Positions 1-7,652 of a stretch of DNA of 64,000 nt are shown piece by piece. How positions within the stretch are numbered: the first letter of the stretch is position 1; every line of letters starts with the position of its first letter. The notes under the pieces were generated by a model. That model was given only the letters and a program-made list of their open reading frames with translations, was not told the DNA's origin and made no database searches. Both the position numbers and the translations under genes were made by a program. This stretch comes from Pseudoalteromonas luteoviolacea (GTDB lineage Bacteria; Pseudomonadota; Gammaproteobacteria; Enterobacterales; Alteromonadaceae), in the NCBI RefSeq assembly GCF_000814765.1, contig NZ_JWIC01000007.1:372001-436000 (forward strand). Reading direction: 5' to 3'.

Positions 1-338
1 AGAAAAAATCAATCGAGTTTTTTGAAGCAGCTGATAAACTGTCGTCACATGGACAGTATCAACAGCGCTTGGCTGAAGTATACATTAATCTTGAGAACTT
101 TGATGAAGCGGCTGATGCTGCAAGGGCTGCGTTAGAAAAAGGTGGCCTTACTTTTGAGTCAAATGCATATGTTGCACTTGGTATGGCGCAGTATAATTTA
201 GAAAATTATGATGCATCTATACTGGCATTTGAACAAGCTGAAAAGCATAAAAAATCAGCGCAGTTAGCTCGTCAATGGATTAAATATGTAAAAAATGAAA
301 AGCTTCACAAGCAAAGCTTAAAAGAAGTGTTAATGTAA
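1..338 (+). CDS. TPR-repeat protein, C-terminal part (5' end outside window)
   Basis: The reading frame is open from the first bases of the window (frame starting at base 3) to the TAA at 336-338, so this is the tail of a longer protein rather than a gene starting at the internal TTG at 69. The visible part is a run of alpha-helical pairs with TPR spacing (for example AYVALGMAQYNLENYDASIL followed by AFEQAEKHKKSAQLARQW). In Alteromonadales a TPR protein of this kind usually closes an exbB-exbD-tonB operon and precedes a TonB-dependent receptor; the receptor is indeed downstream here. The link to a TonB system is inference because the upstream genes are outside the window. It is followed by a strong terminator. 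Confidence 0.7.
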   Translation, partial: KKSIEFFEAADKLSSHGQYQQRLAEVYINLENFDEAADAARAALEKGGLTFESNAYVALGMAQYNLENYDASILAFEQAEKHKKSAQLARQWIKYVKNEKLHKQSLKEVLM

Positions 339-362
339 ATTATAATAATAATTCGCAACACC

Positions 363-388
363 AAAGCTGCCTTCGGGCGGCTTTTTTA
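363..388 (+). terminator. Rho-independent terminator
   Basis: Nine-base arms (363-371 and 376-384, one G-T pair) around a TTCG tetraloop, followed by a T-rich run. It ends the TPR-protein operon and separates it from the lipoprotein gene. Confidence 0.9.
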
Positions 389-512
389 TTTTAAATTTAT
401 TATATTTTGTCATTTTAACTTATAAAAACTGTCACCCATTTGTAACACGATAAATCTATTCTGGCTCCATTAAATAAATACGGTTATAACAATTATATCT
501 TTGGAGACCAAT

Positions 513-2150
513 ATGAACCTTTCTGGTTTATTTAAAGTAAGCTTAATTTCTTCTGCTCTTGTACTAGCTGGTTGTGGTGGCGGCGACATCAATATCACTC
601 CTACAAATAACGACAATCATGTAGACAACTCAGTTGAAAATCCGGTCGTTGTTCCAGATACAGGTAATGACGGTGGTAACGATAATGGCGGCGACAAAGT
701 TGTAGAATTGCCATGTGCAAGCTACACAATGGACGGCACGACGTTTAAAGGTGACCAAGACGGTATCCATTGTAAATATAGCCAAGCGTTCGCAAGTAAT
801 GCAAAAAGCATCTCTTCTTCATTCTTACTAGAAGCATTACCAGACGGCGGCGCACACGTTTTTGAAGGTGCATTATTCATCGGTGATGATGTGGATACAT
901 CAAAAGGTGGTTCAATCGACCTTGACGGCCCTACTTTAACTATCGAAGCAGGTGCAACCATTGCATTCACAAAAGCTGAGAACTTTGTACGTATTGGTCG
1001 TGGTTCTAAAATCCACGCTGTTGGTGAACTTGGCAACCCAATCACTTTCACTTCAATTAAAGAAATAGACGGTGATGCAGAAACAGTACCAGCGATGCAA
1101 GACTGGGGTGGTATCCAAATTAATGGTTTAGCGACAACCGTTGAGTGTACTAAAACTGAAGCTGAATCAGGTATGTGTAACGTAGCCGCTGAAGGCGTTG
1201 TGTCTTACTACGGTGGTAACAATGATGCTGATAATAGCGGTTCACTAGAGCACGTTGTTGTTAAGTATGCAGGTAACGGTGTAGAAGGTGACGAGCTTAA
1301 CTCAATTACTTTAAACGCAGTTGGTTCAGGCACTAAGGTTGAATACATTCACATTCACCAAGGTTACGATGACGGTATCGAATTATTTGGTGGTCAAGTT
1401 AACATCAAGCACATCGTTGTAACAGACACTGCGGATGACGGCATTGACTGGGATACAGGTTGGAAAGGTAACGGCCAGTTCATCCTAGTTCAAACACTGA
1501 ACCAAGGTAACCACGGTTTCGAAACAGACGGTGGTAAAAAAGACCCGACAACTGATGCTGGCGCAGACAGAGCAACAACGGTTTCTAACCCAACAATTGC
1601 TAACGCGACAGTTGTGAGCAATGGTGTTAAAGGTCCACGTGGTCACGGTGCTGGTATGGAAATGAAAGAATGGGGTAAAGCTCAACTTCATAACATGCTT
1701 TTTGTAAGTAAAGGCACTGAAGACGGCGCAGCGTGTTTTGACCTATATGACAAAAACGAAGGTTCAGGCCCAGTAGGCGTTCACGCAAATGCAATTGCTG
1801 GTGACATCAAGTTCCACAACTCTATCTTTGCTTGTGCGAATAACTTTGAACCTGAAAATATTACTTTAGACGGTGACCTAACAGGTTTTGATATCGCTCA
1901 GTGGTTTACAAATGATGGCAACCAACTCGTTGGTTTCAGCGCATTTGAAAACGTACTTGGTGCAGATTTAGCGACTACTAACGGTACTATCAAAGATAAA
2001 GATGGTAACAATGTAAGCGTTGAGTCATCAAAGCTTAGCGACGAGAATTCATTCTTTACTGACGTAACATATGTTGGTGCATTAGGTGAAGACGAAACAG
2101 ACACAAACTGGGCAAAATTCGTAGCGCAGTCAATCGCTCGTACAAAATAA
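513..2150 (+). CDS. Secreted beta-helix lipoprotein, partner of TonB receptor
   Basis: 545 residues. I chose ATG 513 because GGAG at 503-506 is well spaced before it; the in-frame TTG at 501 lies across that site. The N terminus has a lipoprotein signal with lipobox VLAGC followed by GGGD, then an acidic Asn/Asp/Gly linker to about residue 65. The body is built of short strands typical of a right-handed parallel beta-helix (LTIEAGATIAF, RGSKIHAVGE, SITLNAVGSGTKVEYIHIHQ, GYDDGIELFGG, ADDGIDWD), a composition seen in surface lipoproteins of marine bacteria. Paired cysteines lie around residues 205-220. It is 80 bases ahead of a TonB-dependent receptor gene and probably co-transcribed, suggesting that it binds or delivers a ligand for that receptor. 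The ligand is not evident. Confidence 0.75.
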   Translation: MNLSGLFKVSLISSALVLAGCGGGDINITPTNNDNHVDNSVENPVVVPDTGNDGGNDNGGDKVVELPCASYTMDGTTFKGDQDGIHCKYSQAFASNAKSISSSFLLEALPDGGAHVFEGALFIGDDVDTSKGGSIDLDGPTLTIEAGATIAFTKAENFVRIGRGSKIHAVGELGNPITFTSIKEIDGDAETVPAMQDWGGIQINGLATTVECTKTEAESGMCNVAAEGVVSYYGGNNDADNSGSLEHVVVKYAGNGVEGDELNSITLNAVGSGTKVEYIHIHQGYDDGIELFGGQVNIKHIVVTDTADDGIDWDTGWKGNGQFILVQTLNQGNHGFETDGGKKDPTTDAGADRATTVSNPTIANATVVSNGVKGPRGHGAGMEMKEWGKAQLHNMLFVSKGTEDGAACFDLYDKNEGSGPVGVHANAIAGDIKFHNSIFACANNFEPENITLDGDLTGFDIAQWFTNDGNQLVGFSAFENVLGADLATTNGTIKDKDGNNVSVESSKLSDENSFFTDVTYVGALGEDETDTNWAKFVAQSIARTK

Positions 2151-2174
2151 TCTAAGCCATAAAAGAAAAATTGG

Positions 2175-2197
2175 AAGGGCGCTTTAATGCGCCCTTT
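2175..2197 (+). terminator. Intergenic GC-rich hairpin (partial terminator)
   Basis: Perfect stem AAGGGCGC (2175-2182) with GCGCCCTT (2189-2196), six-base loop, only three T residues after it. It lies between the lipoprotein stop and the receptor start, so it may attenuate read-through or protect the upstream mRNA end, giving more lipoprotein than receptor. Confidence 0.55.
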
Positions 2198-2230
2198 GTG
2201 AATCGAAATTTTGGTTTAGAGGAATTACAA

Positions 2231-4945
2231 ATGAAACCAATCAAAGTGTTTAAAACAAATTTGATAACGATTTCTTTGCTTTCTCTTTTAAGTCCTTTGT
2301 CAACACAGGTTTTGGCACAAGAGACGGCACAAGAAATTGAAGAAGTTGTCGCGGTAGGAAGCCGCTTAAAAGGCAGTGCAAGTGCTGTCATTGAAGAGCG
2401 TAAGAATCAAGCTTTTGTTGCTGATATCATGGGGGCAGAGCAGATTTCACGTACTGGTGATAGCGATGCTGCATCTGCACTTCGCCGTGTGACAGGTTTG
2501 AGTCTCGTAAACGATAAATTCATTTATGTGCGTGGTCTTGGTGAGCGTTACTCCAGTGTTCGCCTAAATGGTGCTCAAGTTCCGAGCCCAGACCTAACTC
2601 GAAATGTCATCCCTTTGGATATTTTCCCGTCTAGTATCATTGAGTCTTTAGCCGTTCAAAAAGCATATTCTCCAAATATGCCAGCTGCGTTTGGTGGTGG
2701 TGATGTAAACATCCGTACTAAGAGCATCCCTAATGACCGAGTGATCAAGCTGGAAGTCGGTTTAACACACAAAGACACAAACAGCACTGGCTTTGTGTAT
2801 AACGGTAGTGATGATGACTGGTTAGGTGAAGATGACGGTTTACGTGCAATGCCAAGCACGATGAATGCTGCGCTGAACAAGTATATTAATGGTATTTCAG
2901 ATATTTCAGTATTGAATATTCGCGATATTGAATCTAAAGAGCGCGGTGAAGCTGTCTCTCAAGCAGAAGCCATTGCAATCAACAAATCACTGACTAAGTC
3001 TTTGCACCGTGATTTTGGTATGGTTGAAAAGAGCCTAGATCCGGATTTTGGCGGCAAGCTTGTTTATGGCGATAGATTTGACGATGTATTTGGTTTTGGC
3101 GGTTCGCTAGGTTTCTTAATCTCTGCAGCTTATGACCATGAATGGTCTCACAGCAAGGGATATTCAGCAGTTTTATCATCTGTTGATGTGAAGCCTGAAG
3201 ATTGTGGTAAGTCTGACTTAGAATGTTACTCTGCCAGAACAGATAAGGAATCGACTAAAAAGAACGTAAAGTTGAACAGCTCTCTTAATGTCGGTTATAA
3301 GTTAGATGGACACGACGTTAATGCATCTTACATGATGTTAAGAGATACTGAAGACGAAGCGTCAATTTCGCTATATCAAGAGCCGTCAAAGTCATTAAGC
3401 ATTGCAAATGGAGAGCTCCAGCGCAAGAACTTAACATCGTTCGAGCAGCGTGAATTGGAAGTGATTCAATTCCGTGGTACGCACAATATCGAATACGACT
3501 TCATTAAAGGTGTCGGCTTCGACTGGCAGTATACAGACTCGACAGCGACTACTGACATCCCAAGTGAACTTGAGATCACAGCCAGAGACCGTTATACAGA
3601 CGGTGCTTACACAGATACGTACACGAGTGGTCCATTAGGTGGCGATCCGTTCTTATACCGCTTTGTTGACATGGAAGACAAAGTTGAAAACTTTGGTTGG
3701 AACTTATCTAAAGCATTTTACTTTGACTCTTCCGAAATTGAGCTAAAGGGTGGTGCTTACTATGTTGATAAAACTCGTGAATATAAAACCGATTTCTTTA
3801 AATATCGTTTTGGCCCGACCGAAAATATTATTCTTGCTACCAATAAAAATGAAGCATTAGGGATTGGCAGCATCTTTAAAGACGATAGCCGAGTTGATAA
3901 CACTGAAATCGAGATCCTGTTCCAGGAACCAACCGCAGATGATTACATCGCCGCACAAAAAATCGATGCTTACTATGGTAGCTTTGATTACGTGTATGCA
4001 AACGACTGGCGTTTTTCTGGTGGTTTAAGATATGAAGACTTCAGACAAGTTGCGTTGGCTTTCTCACGCTCTGTATTTGATGCAGAATTATTGAATGACA
4101 AGTTAAGTGCCGAAGCAATTCAAGAAGCGTCTGTGATGGAAGATGAGACGTTTGGCTCGTTGTCTATGACGTATAGTCAACCAACCTATCAGATTCGTGC
4201 TGGTTGGGGTCAAACGATTGTTCGCCCAGATCTTCGTGAACTGACGCCTGTTCAATATCAAGATCCATTGACGGATTATAGAACGCTTGGTAACCCGACT
4301 TTACAGTCGAGTCACTTAGACAACTTTGATGTGCGTGTCGAGTTCTATTTTGAAAGTGGCGACAACTTCTCCGTAGGTGCATTCTATAAAGATATCGACA
4401 AACCGATCGAGGCTCAGCTTAACGAGCGTGATGGTCGCTTTACGTTAGAGTTTGAGAATGCTGACTCTGCATATGTTTATGGACTTGAAGCTGAATGGCT
4501 GGTGGAATTGTCTTCAGATTTCTTAGGCGGCGCATTCTTTACTTCTGGTAACTTAACAGTAAGTGACTCAGAAGTAGAAATACTTGAAAGTGCGAGAGGG
4601 GATTTAACCAATCTTCAACGCCGTATGACAGGTCACTCTAAGTATGTTGCAAACTTGCAGCTGAACTACGACTCACATAATGGTAATCACCAAGGCTCTG
4701 TCATTTACAACGTATTTGGAGATCGTATCCTAGCAGCTGGTGTAAATGGTTTTGACGATGCGTATGAGCAACCGATCAACTCATTAGACGTAGTGTATAG
4801 TTACTATCCAACGTTCAGCACGACTGTAACGTTCAAAGTGAAGAACTTGCTTGGTCAAGATTTTGAAGTTGAACAAAACGGTGCGCTTATTCGATCTCAA
4901 GAAACGGCGCAACAAGTTAGCTTAGATTTTGCTATTGAATTCTAA
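2231..4945 (+). CDS. TonB-dependent outer-membrane receptor
   Basis: 904 residues. ATG 2231 is preceded by GAGG at 2219-2222 and begins a clear signal peptide (MKPIKVFKTNLITISLLSLL...VLA). A TonB-box-like segment EIEEVVAVGSR follows. The plug domain is recognisable at about residues 45-170 (DAASALRRVTGLSLVNDKF, IYVRGLGERYSSVRLNGAQV, FPSSIIESLAVQKAYSP, GGGDVNIRTKS), then an extended 22-strand-type barrel ending in LDFAIEF with the C-terminal Phe required for outer-membrane assembly. Family members import siderophores, cobalamin, sugars or peptides using TonB-ExbBD energy; nothing in the sequence fixes the substrate. The alternative TTG at 2171 would read through the hairpin and is rejected. 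It probably acts with the lipoprotein encoded just upstream. Confidence 0.93.
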   Translation: MKPIKVFKTNLITISLLSLLSPLSTQVLAQETAQEIEEVVAVGSRLKGSASAVIEERKNQAFVADIMGAEQISRTGDSDAASALRRVTGLSLVNDKFIYVRGLGERYSSVRLNGAQVPSPDLTRNVIPLDIFPSSIIESLAVQKAYSPNMPAAFGGGDVNIRTKSIPNDRVIKLEVGLTHKDTNSTGFVYNGSDDDWLGEDDGLRAMPSTMNAALNKYINGISDISVLNIRDIESKERGEAVSQAEAIAINKSLTKSLHRDFGMVEKSLDPDFGGKLVYGDRFDDVFGFGGSLGFLISAAYDHEWSHSKGYSAVLSSVDVKPEDCGKSDLECYSARTDKESTKKNVKLNSSLNVGYKLDGHDVNASYMMLRDTEDEASISLYQEPSKSLSIANGELQRKNLTSFEQRELEVIQFRGTHNIEYDFIKGVGFDWQYTDSTATTDIPSELEITARDRYTDGAYTDTYTSGPLGGDPFLYRFVDMEDKVENFGWNLSKAFYFDSSEIELKGGAYYVDKTREYKTDFFKYRFGPTENIILATNKNEALGIGSIFKDDSRVDNTEIEILFQEPTADDYIAAQKIDAYYGSFDYVYANDWRFSGGLRYEDFRQVALAFSRSVFDAELLNDKLSAEAIQEASVMEDETFGSLSMTYSQPTYQIRAGWGQTIVRPDLRELTPVQYQDPLTDYRTLGNPTLQSSHLDNFDVRVEFYFESGDNFSVGAFYKDIDKPIEAQLNERDGRFTLEFENADSAYVYGLEAEWLVELSSDFLGGAFFTSGNLTVSDSEVEILESARGDLTNLQRRMTGHSKYVANLQLNYDSHNGNHQGSVIYNVFGDRILAAGVNGFDDAYEQPINSLDVVYSYYPTFSTTVTFKVKNLLGQDFEVEQNGALIRSQETAQQVSLDFAIEF

Positions 4946-4961
4946 GAAAACATAATGACTA

Positions 4962-4990
4962 AAAAAAGACCACTTTTGTGGTCTTTTTTA
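4962..4990. terminator. Bidirectional rho-independent terminator
   Basis: Twelve-base perfect arms AAAAAAGACCAC (4962-4973) and GTGGTCTTTTTT (4978-4989) with a TTTT loop, directly after the receptor gene. Confidence 0.92.
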
Positions 4991-5209
4991 TTTTTGCCAT
5001 TATTAAAATAATCATGGTTTTTATTTAGTATAATTATTTTAAAATCATCTAAATATGTTTCGGTTTTTATCGTCTTTATTTTTAGGTTTAAGATTGTCTA
5101 TAAAATTTAATAACTTTCACGTGAGAAATATTACATTTACGTAAGCGTAAACATATATTAGATTTGGATTTTTTTTATAATCTAGATCAATATTTAGAAT
5201 GATTTTTAC

Positions 5210-5238
5210 TTGAAAATAGCAGTAACCTGACTCATAAT
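5210..5238 (+). promoter_or_regulatory. Sigma70-type promoter of candidate sRNA
   Basis: TTGAAA at 5210-5215, a 17-base spacer, and CATAAT at 5233-5238. The spacing is ideal and the element points to the transcript ending at the terminator at 5376-5400. The AT-rich stretch 4991-5209 before it holds nothing I recognise. Confidence 0.5.
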
Positions 5239-5244
5239 AGCTAA

Positions 5245-5400
5245 CACAAAAAGGTTATCGCATATCCTTACCATATTCAGGTATTTTGTTAACATTAAAT
5301 AAACATTTTACCAAAACAGAGTTCTAGTTTGATGCGCAGCATCAAGCTTGGACGCAACCTTTACATGTTGTATCCAAACCCCGCATTGCGGGGTTTTTTT
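5245..5400 (+). ncRNA. Candidate small RNA (about 155 nt) upstream of asd
   Basis: A consensus-like promoter (5210-5238) would start a transcript near 5245 that ends at a strong terminator at 5376-5400. Between them there is no convincing reading frame with a ribosome site, but there is a small hairpin, GATGC-GCA-GCATC, at about 5330-5342. The remaining 195 bases to asd carry a separate MetJ-type operator, which suggests that asd has its own promoter and that this is an independent sRNA. The alternative is an asd leader with transcription attenuation. I do not recognise the sequence as a known sRNA family or as a lysine riboswitch. Confidence 0.42.
5376..5400 (+). terminator. Rho-independent terminator
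   Basis: Nine-base arms AAACCCCGC (5376-5384) and GCGGGGTTT (5388-5396) around ATT, then further T residues to 5400. It lies about 195 bases before asd. Confidence 0.9.
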
Positions 5401-5536
5401 ATGCCTAATCACCGTTTTATAACTTGATATCTCACTACTGTGTTTGTCTAAGGTTAATGCGATATTTTTCGCTAGATGAGTAATTTTGTAATTGCCCCAA
5501 AAAGTACTAGAGCTCATAGCTATATTTTGATAGGTT

Positions 5537-5552
5537 AGACGTCTAGACGTAC
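5537..5552 (+). promoter_or_regulatory. Tandem MetJ operator (two met boxes)
   Basis: AGACGTCT (5537-5544) directly followed by AGACGTAC (5545-5552). The MetJ repressor with S-adenosylmethionine binds tandem 8-base met boxes with consensus AGACGTCT; the first box is a perfect match and the second matches 6 of 8. It is 43 bases before the asd start, whose product feeds methionine, threonine and lysine synthesis, so methionine repression of asd is a sound inference. Confidence 0.75.
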
Positions 5553-5595
5553 CCCTCACGCAATGAGTAATTTTAATTAAATAAAGGGTAATGTA

Positions 5596-6705
5596 ATGAA
5601 TAATGTAGGATTTGTGGGCTGGCGTGGCATGGTTGGCTCAGTACTCATGGAGCGCATGCAACAAGAAGGGGACTTTGCTCACCTTAATGCGCATTTTTTT
5701 ACCACCTCACAGTCAGGTCAACTAGGCCCTGATTTTGCGGGGACAGCCAAACCGCTTAACAATGCATTTGACATACCTTCTTTAAAAGAAATGGATATTA
5801 TCGTGTCATGCCAAGGTGGTGATTATACAAAAGAGGTTTATCAGCCTTTAAGAGATGCTGGCTGGCAGGGTTACTGGATAGACGCAGCATCGGCATTGCG
5901 TATGTCGAGCGACAGTATCATCGTTCTAGATCCAGTCAATAATGATGTGATCCAACAAGGGCTAGAGCAGGGTGTTAAAACATTTGTAGGGGGTAACTGT
6001 ACAGTCTCCTTGATGTTATTAGCACTTGGTGGCCTGTTTGAAAAAGACCTTATTGAGTGGGTTAGCCCGATGACATACCAAGCTGCCTCTGGCGCTGGCG
6101 CACGAAATATGAGAGAACTAATCACACAAATGGGCGAAATTCATAGCAGTGTGAGTTCGCAGCTTGAGAACCCATCTTCTGCGATTTTGGAAATTGATAA
6201 AGTTGTTGCTGATAAACTTAAAGATGACAACTTGCCGAAAGATCAATTCGGTGTGCCGCTTGCTGGGAGCTTAATCCCTTGGATAGATGTGCCTATGGAA
6301 TCAGGCCAAAGCAAAGAAGAGTGGAAAGCTGAAGTTGAGGCAAATAAAATCTTAGGTTCGATTAAGCAGCCTATTCCTGTCGATGGCCTTTGTGTTCGTA
6401 TTGGCGCAATGCGCTGTCACTCACAAGCGTTAACCATTAAGCTTCGTGAAGACGTTGAAGTGAGTGAAATCGAACGTATTCTTGATGAACATAATGAATG
6501 GGTTAAGGTGATTCCGAATGAAAGAGGGATCACTGAACAAGAGCTTACACCAGTGAAGGTGACTGGATCGCTTCATATCCCGATAGGTAGGATCAGAAAA
6601 CTCTCTATGGGTGACAAATATATCAGTGCCTTTACTGTTGGTGACCAATTGTTATGGGGCGCTGCAGAGCCACTTCGTAGAATGTTACGTATCATCACAG
6701 GCTAA
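5596..6705 (+). CDS. asd: Aspartate-semialdehyde dehydrogenase
   Basis: 369 residues, the usual length of the proteobacterial Asd. It catalyses the NADPH-dependent reduction of aspartyl-4-phosphate to aspartate semialdehyde, the branch point to lysine/diaminopimelate, threonine and methionine. The N terminus carries the dinucleotide-binding turn [11 protein letters not shown] (residues 5-15). The catalytic cysteine is Cys135 in [10 protein letters not shown], and the downstream [10 protein letters not shown] holds the substrate Arg and catalytic His. The start is ATG 5596 after AAAGGG. It is a single gene behind a MetJ-type operator and closed by its own terminator. Confidence 0.97.
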   Translation: MNNVGFVGWRGMVGSVLMERMQQEGDFAHLNAHFFTTSQSGQLGPDFAGTAKPLNNAFDIPSLKEMDIIVSCQGGDYTKEVYQPLRDAGWQGYWIDAASALRMSSDSIIVLDPVNNDVIQQGLEQGVKTFVGGNCTVSLMLLALGGLFEKDLIEWVSPMTYQAASGAGARNMRELITQMGEIHSSVSSQLENPSSAILEIDKVVADKLKDDNLPKDQFGVPLAGSLIPWIDVPMESGQSKEEWKAEVEANKILGSIKQPIPVDGLCVRIGAMRCHSQALTIKLREDVEVSEIERILDEHNEWVKVIPNERGITEQELTPVKVTGSLHIPIGRIRKLSMGDKYISAFTVGDQLLWGAAEPLRRMLRIITG

Positions 6706-6714
6706 CCCTATGCA

Positions 6715-6745
6715 AACGCCTAGCATGTCCAAGCTAGGCGTTATT
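6715..6745. terminator. Terminator between convergent genes
   Basis: Ten-base perfect arms AACGCCTAGC (6715-6724) and GCTAGGCGTT (6733-6742) with an eight-base loop. The flanking T-rich and A-rich tracts are moderate, so it may serve asd and the minus-strand gene together. Confidence 0.75.
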
Positions 6746-6762
6746 GTCTTTATAATGCCACT

Positions 6763-7188
6763 TTAAAAGTTAAACTGATGCACACTGTACGTGTGTTCAA
6801 GGCCATCACAGTCAGTTGCTATCGCAGTTACTGGCTTAAAAGCACTATCTAAAAACCATTTTGCAGTCATGTTTGATCCATCAGAGCATGCCGCACCTTT
6901 TGTATACGCCACTCTTTTTCCAGCAGATCTACCTACGGGGACATTTTCATTCCAATAAATTCTGACCTCGGAATGTGGAGGAACATCAGCAATAAATTTA
7001 TAAAATACGCTCATTTTGTACCAACGAGTGATCGCACCATTACAAGATGCAGACTCGCACTTTAAATACACAAAGTTGTATGAGTACTTGAGCAATCCAT
7101 CATCTGCGCTTTTTTTCACTTCAGTTGCGGAGCCATTAACGCTGATGATGCTTGCTAAAAGTGTACTGGCCAAAAATAGTGTTTTCAT
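6763..7188 (-). CDS. Small secreted protein of unknown function
   Basis: 141 residues with a clear signal peptide (MKTLFLASTLLASIISVNGSA). Ribosome site AAGGAG lies about six bases before the ATG. The mature part has four cysteines in two close groups (LKCESASCNG and the GAACSDGS/ATDCDG pair) suggesting disulfides in the periplasm or outside the cell, and a beta-strand-rich pattern. I do not recognise a family. It stands alone, convergent with asd, and gives no contextual hint of function. Confidence 0.7.
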   Translation of the reverse strand: MKTLFLASTLLASIISVNGSATEVKKSADDGLLKYSYNFVYLKCESASCNGAITRWYKMSVFYKFIADVPPHSEVRIYWNENVPVGRSAGKRVAYTKGAACSDGSNMTAKWFLDSAFKPVTAIATDCDGLEHTYSVHQFNF

Positions 7189-7652
7189 ATCTCACTCCTT
7201 TTGATTGTCTGAATGAACAGGTTAAAAACAATCAAAAGTTATAGCAGTAAAATGGGTAAAAAAATACTCAGTAAATGTTACATTTTGTTTACTTTTCTGC
7301 GGGGTTTTACACTGAATAGGGTTTAAATCTTAGTATAAAATGAAGGTGTTTGGTCTAATTTGTTACTAATATTTATATATTAAAGGTACAAGTATGTTTT
7401 TTAAGTTGAGAGATTTACCTCAAGAATTTACCCATTATAGAAAAATTTTTACTTTTTTATGGTAAGGTTGTTAAAAAATATAATTATTAATTTTGATATT
7501 ATTATTTTAAATTTATATATGTTTGTATTCTTAATTTATTTTTTAGAGTGAATTTTAATCAGTGGTTTTTAAATAGTAATGTATTCATCGGTTGTTTTTT
7601 CATCGTGCTGGGTGGTGTAGTATCTAATATAGTACTAAAAAAAGGAAAGTTT
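7189..7652. other. Intergenic region, divergent
   Basis: 464 AT-rich bases between two divergent secreted-protein genes. A 23-codon frame at 7394-7465 has AAAGG before its ATG and could be a leader peptide, but there is no other support for it. No repeat or operator was recognised. Confidence 0.4.

Noticed and set aside
501..512. TTG start four codons upstream of the lipoprotein ATG
   Set aside because: It overlaps the GGAG ribosome site that serves ATG 513.
5308..5559. 83-codon frame on the minus strand before asd
   Set aside because: It runs across the terminator and the MetJ boxes, has no ribosome site and no family resemblance.
5245..5595. Lysine riboswitch before asd
   Set aside because: The conserved L-box elements are not visible; only a simple terminator and small hairpins are present.
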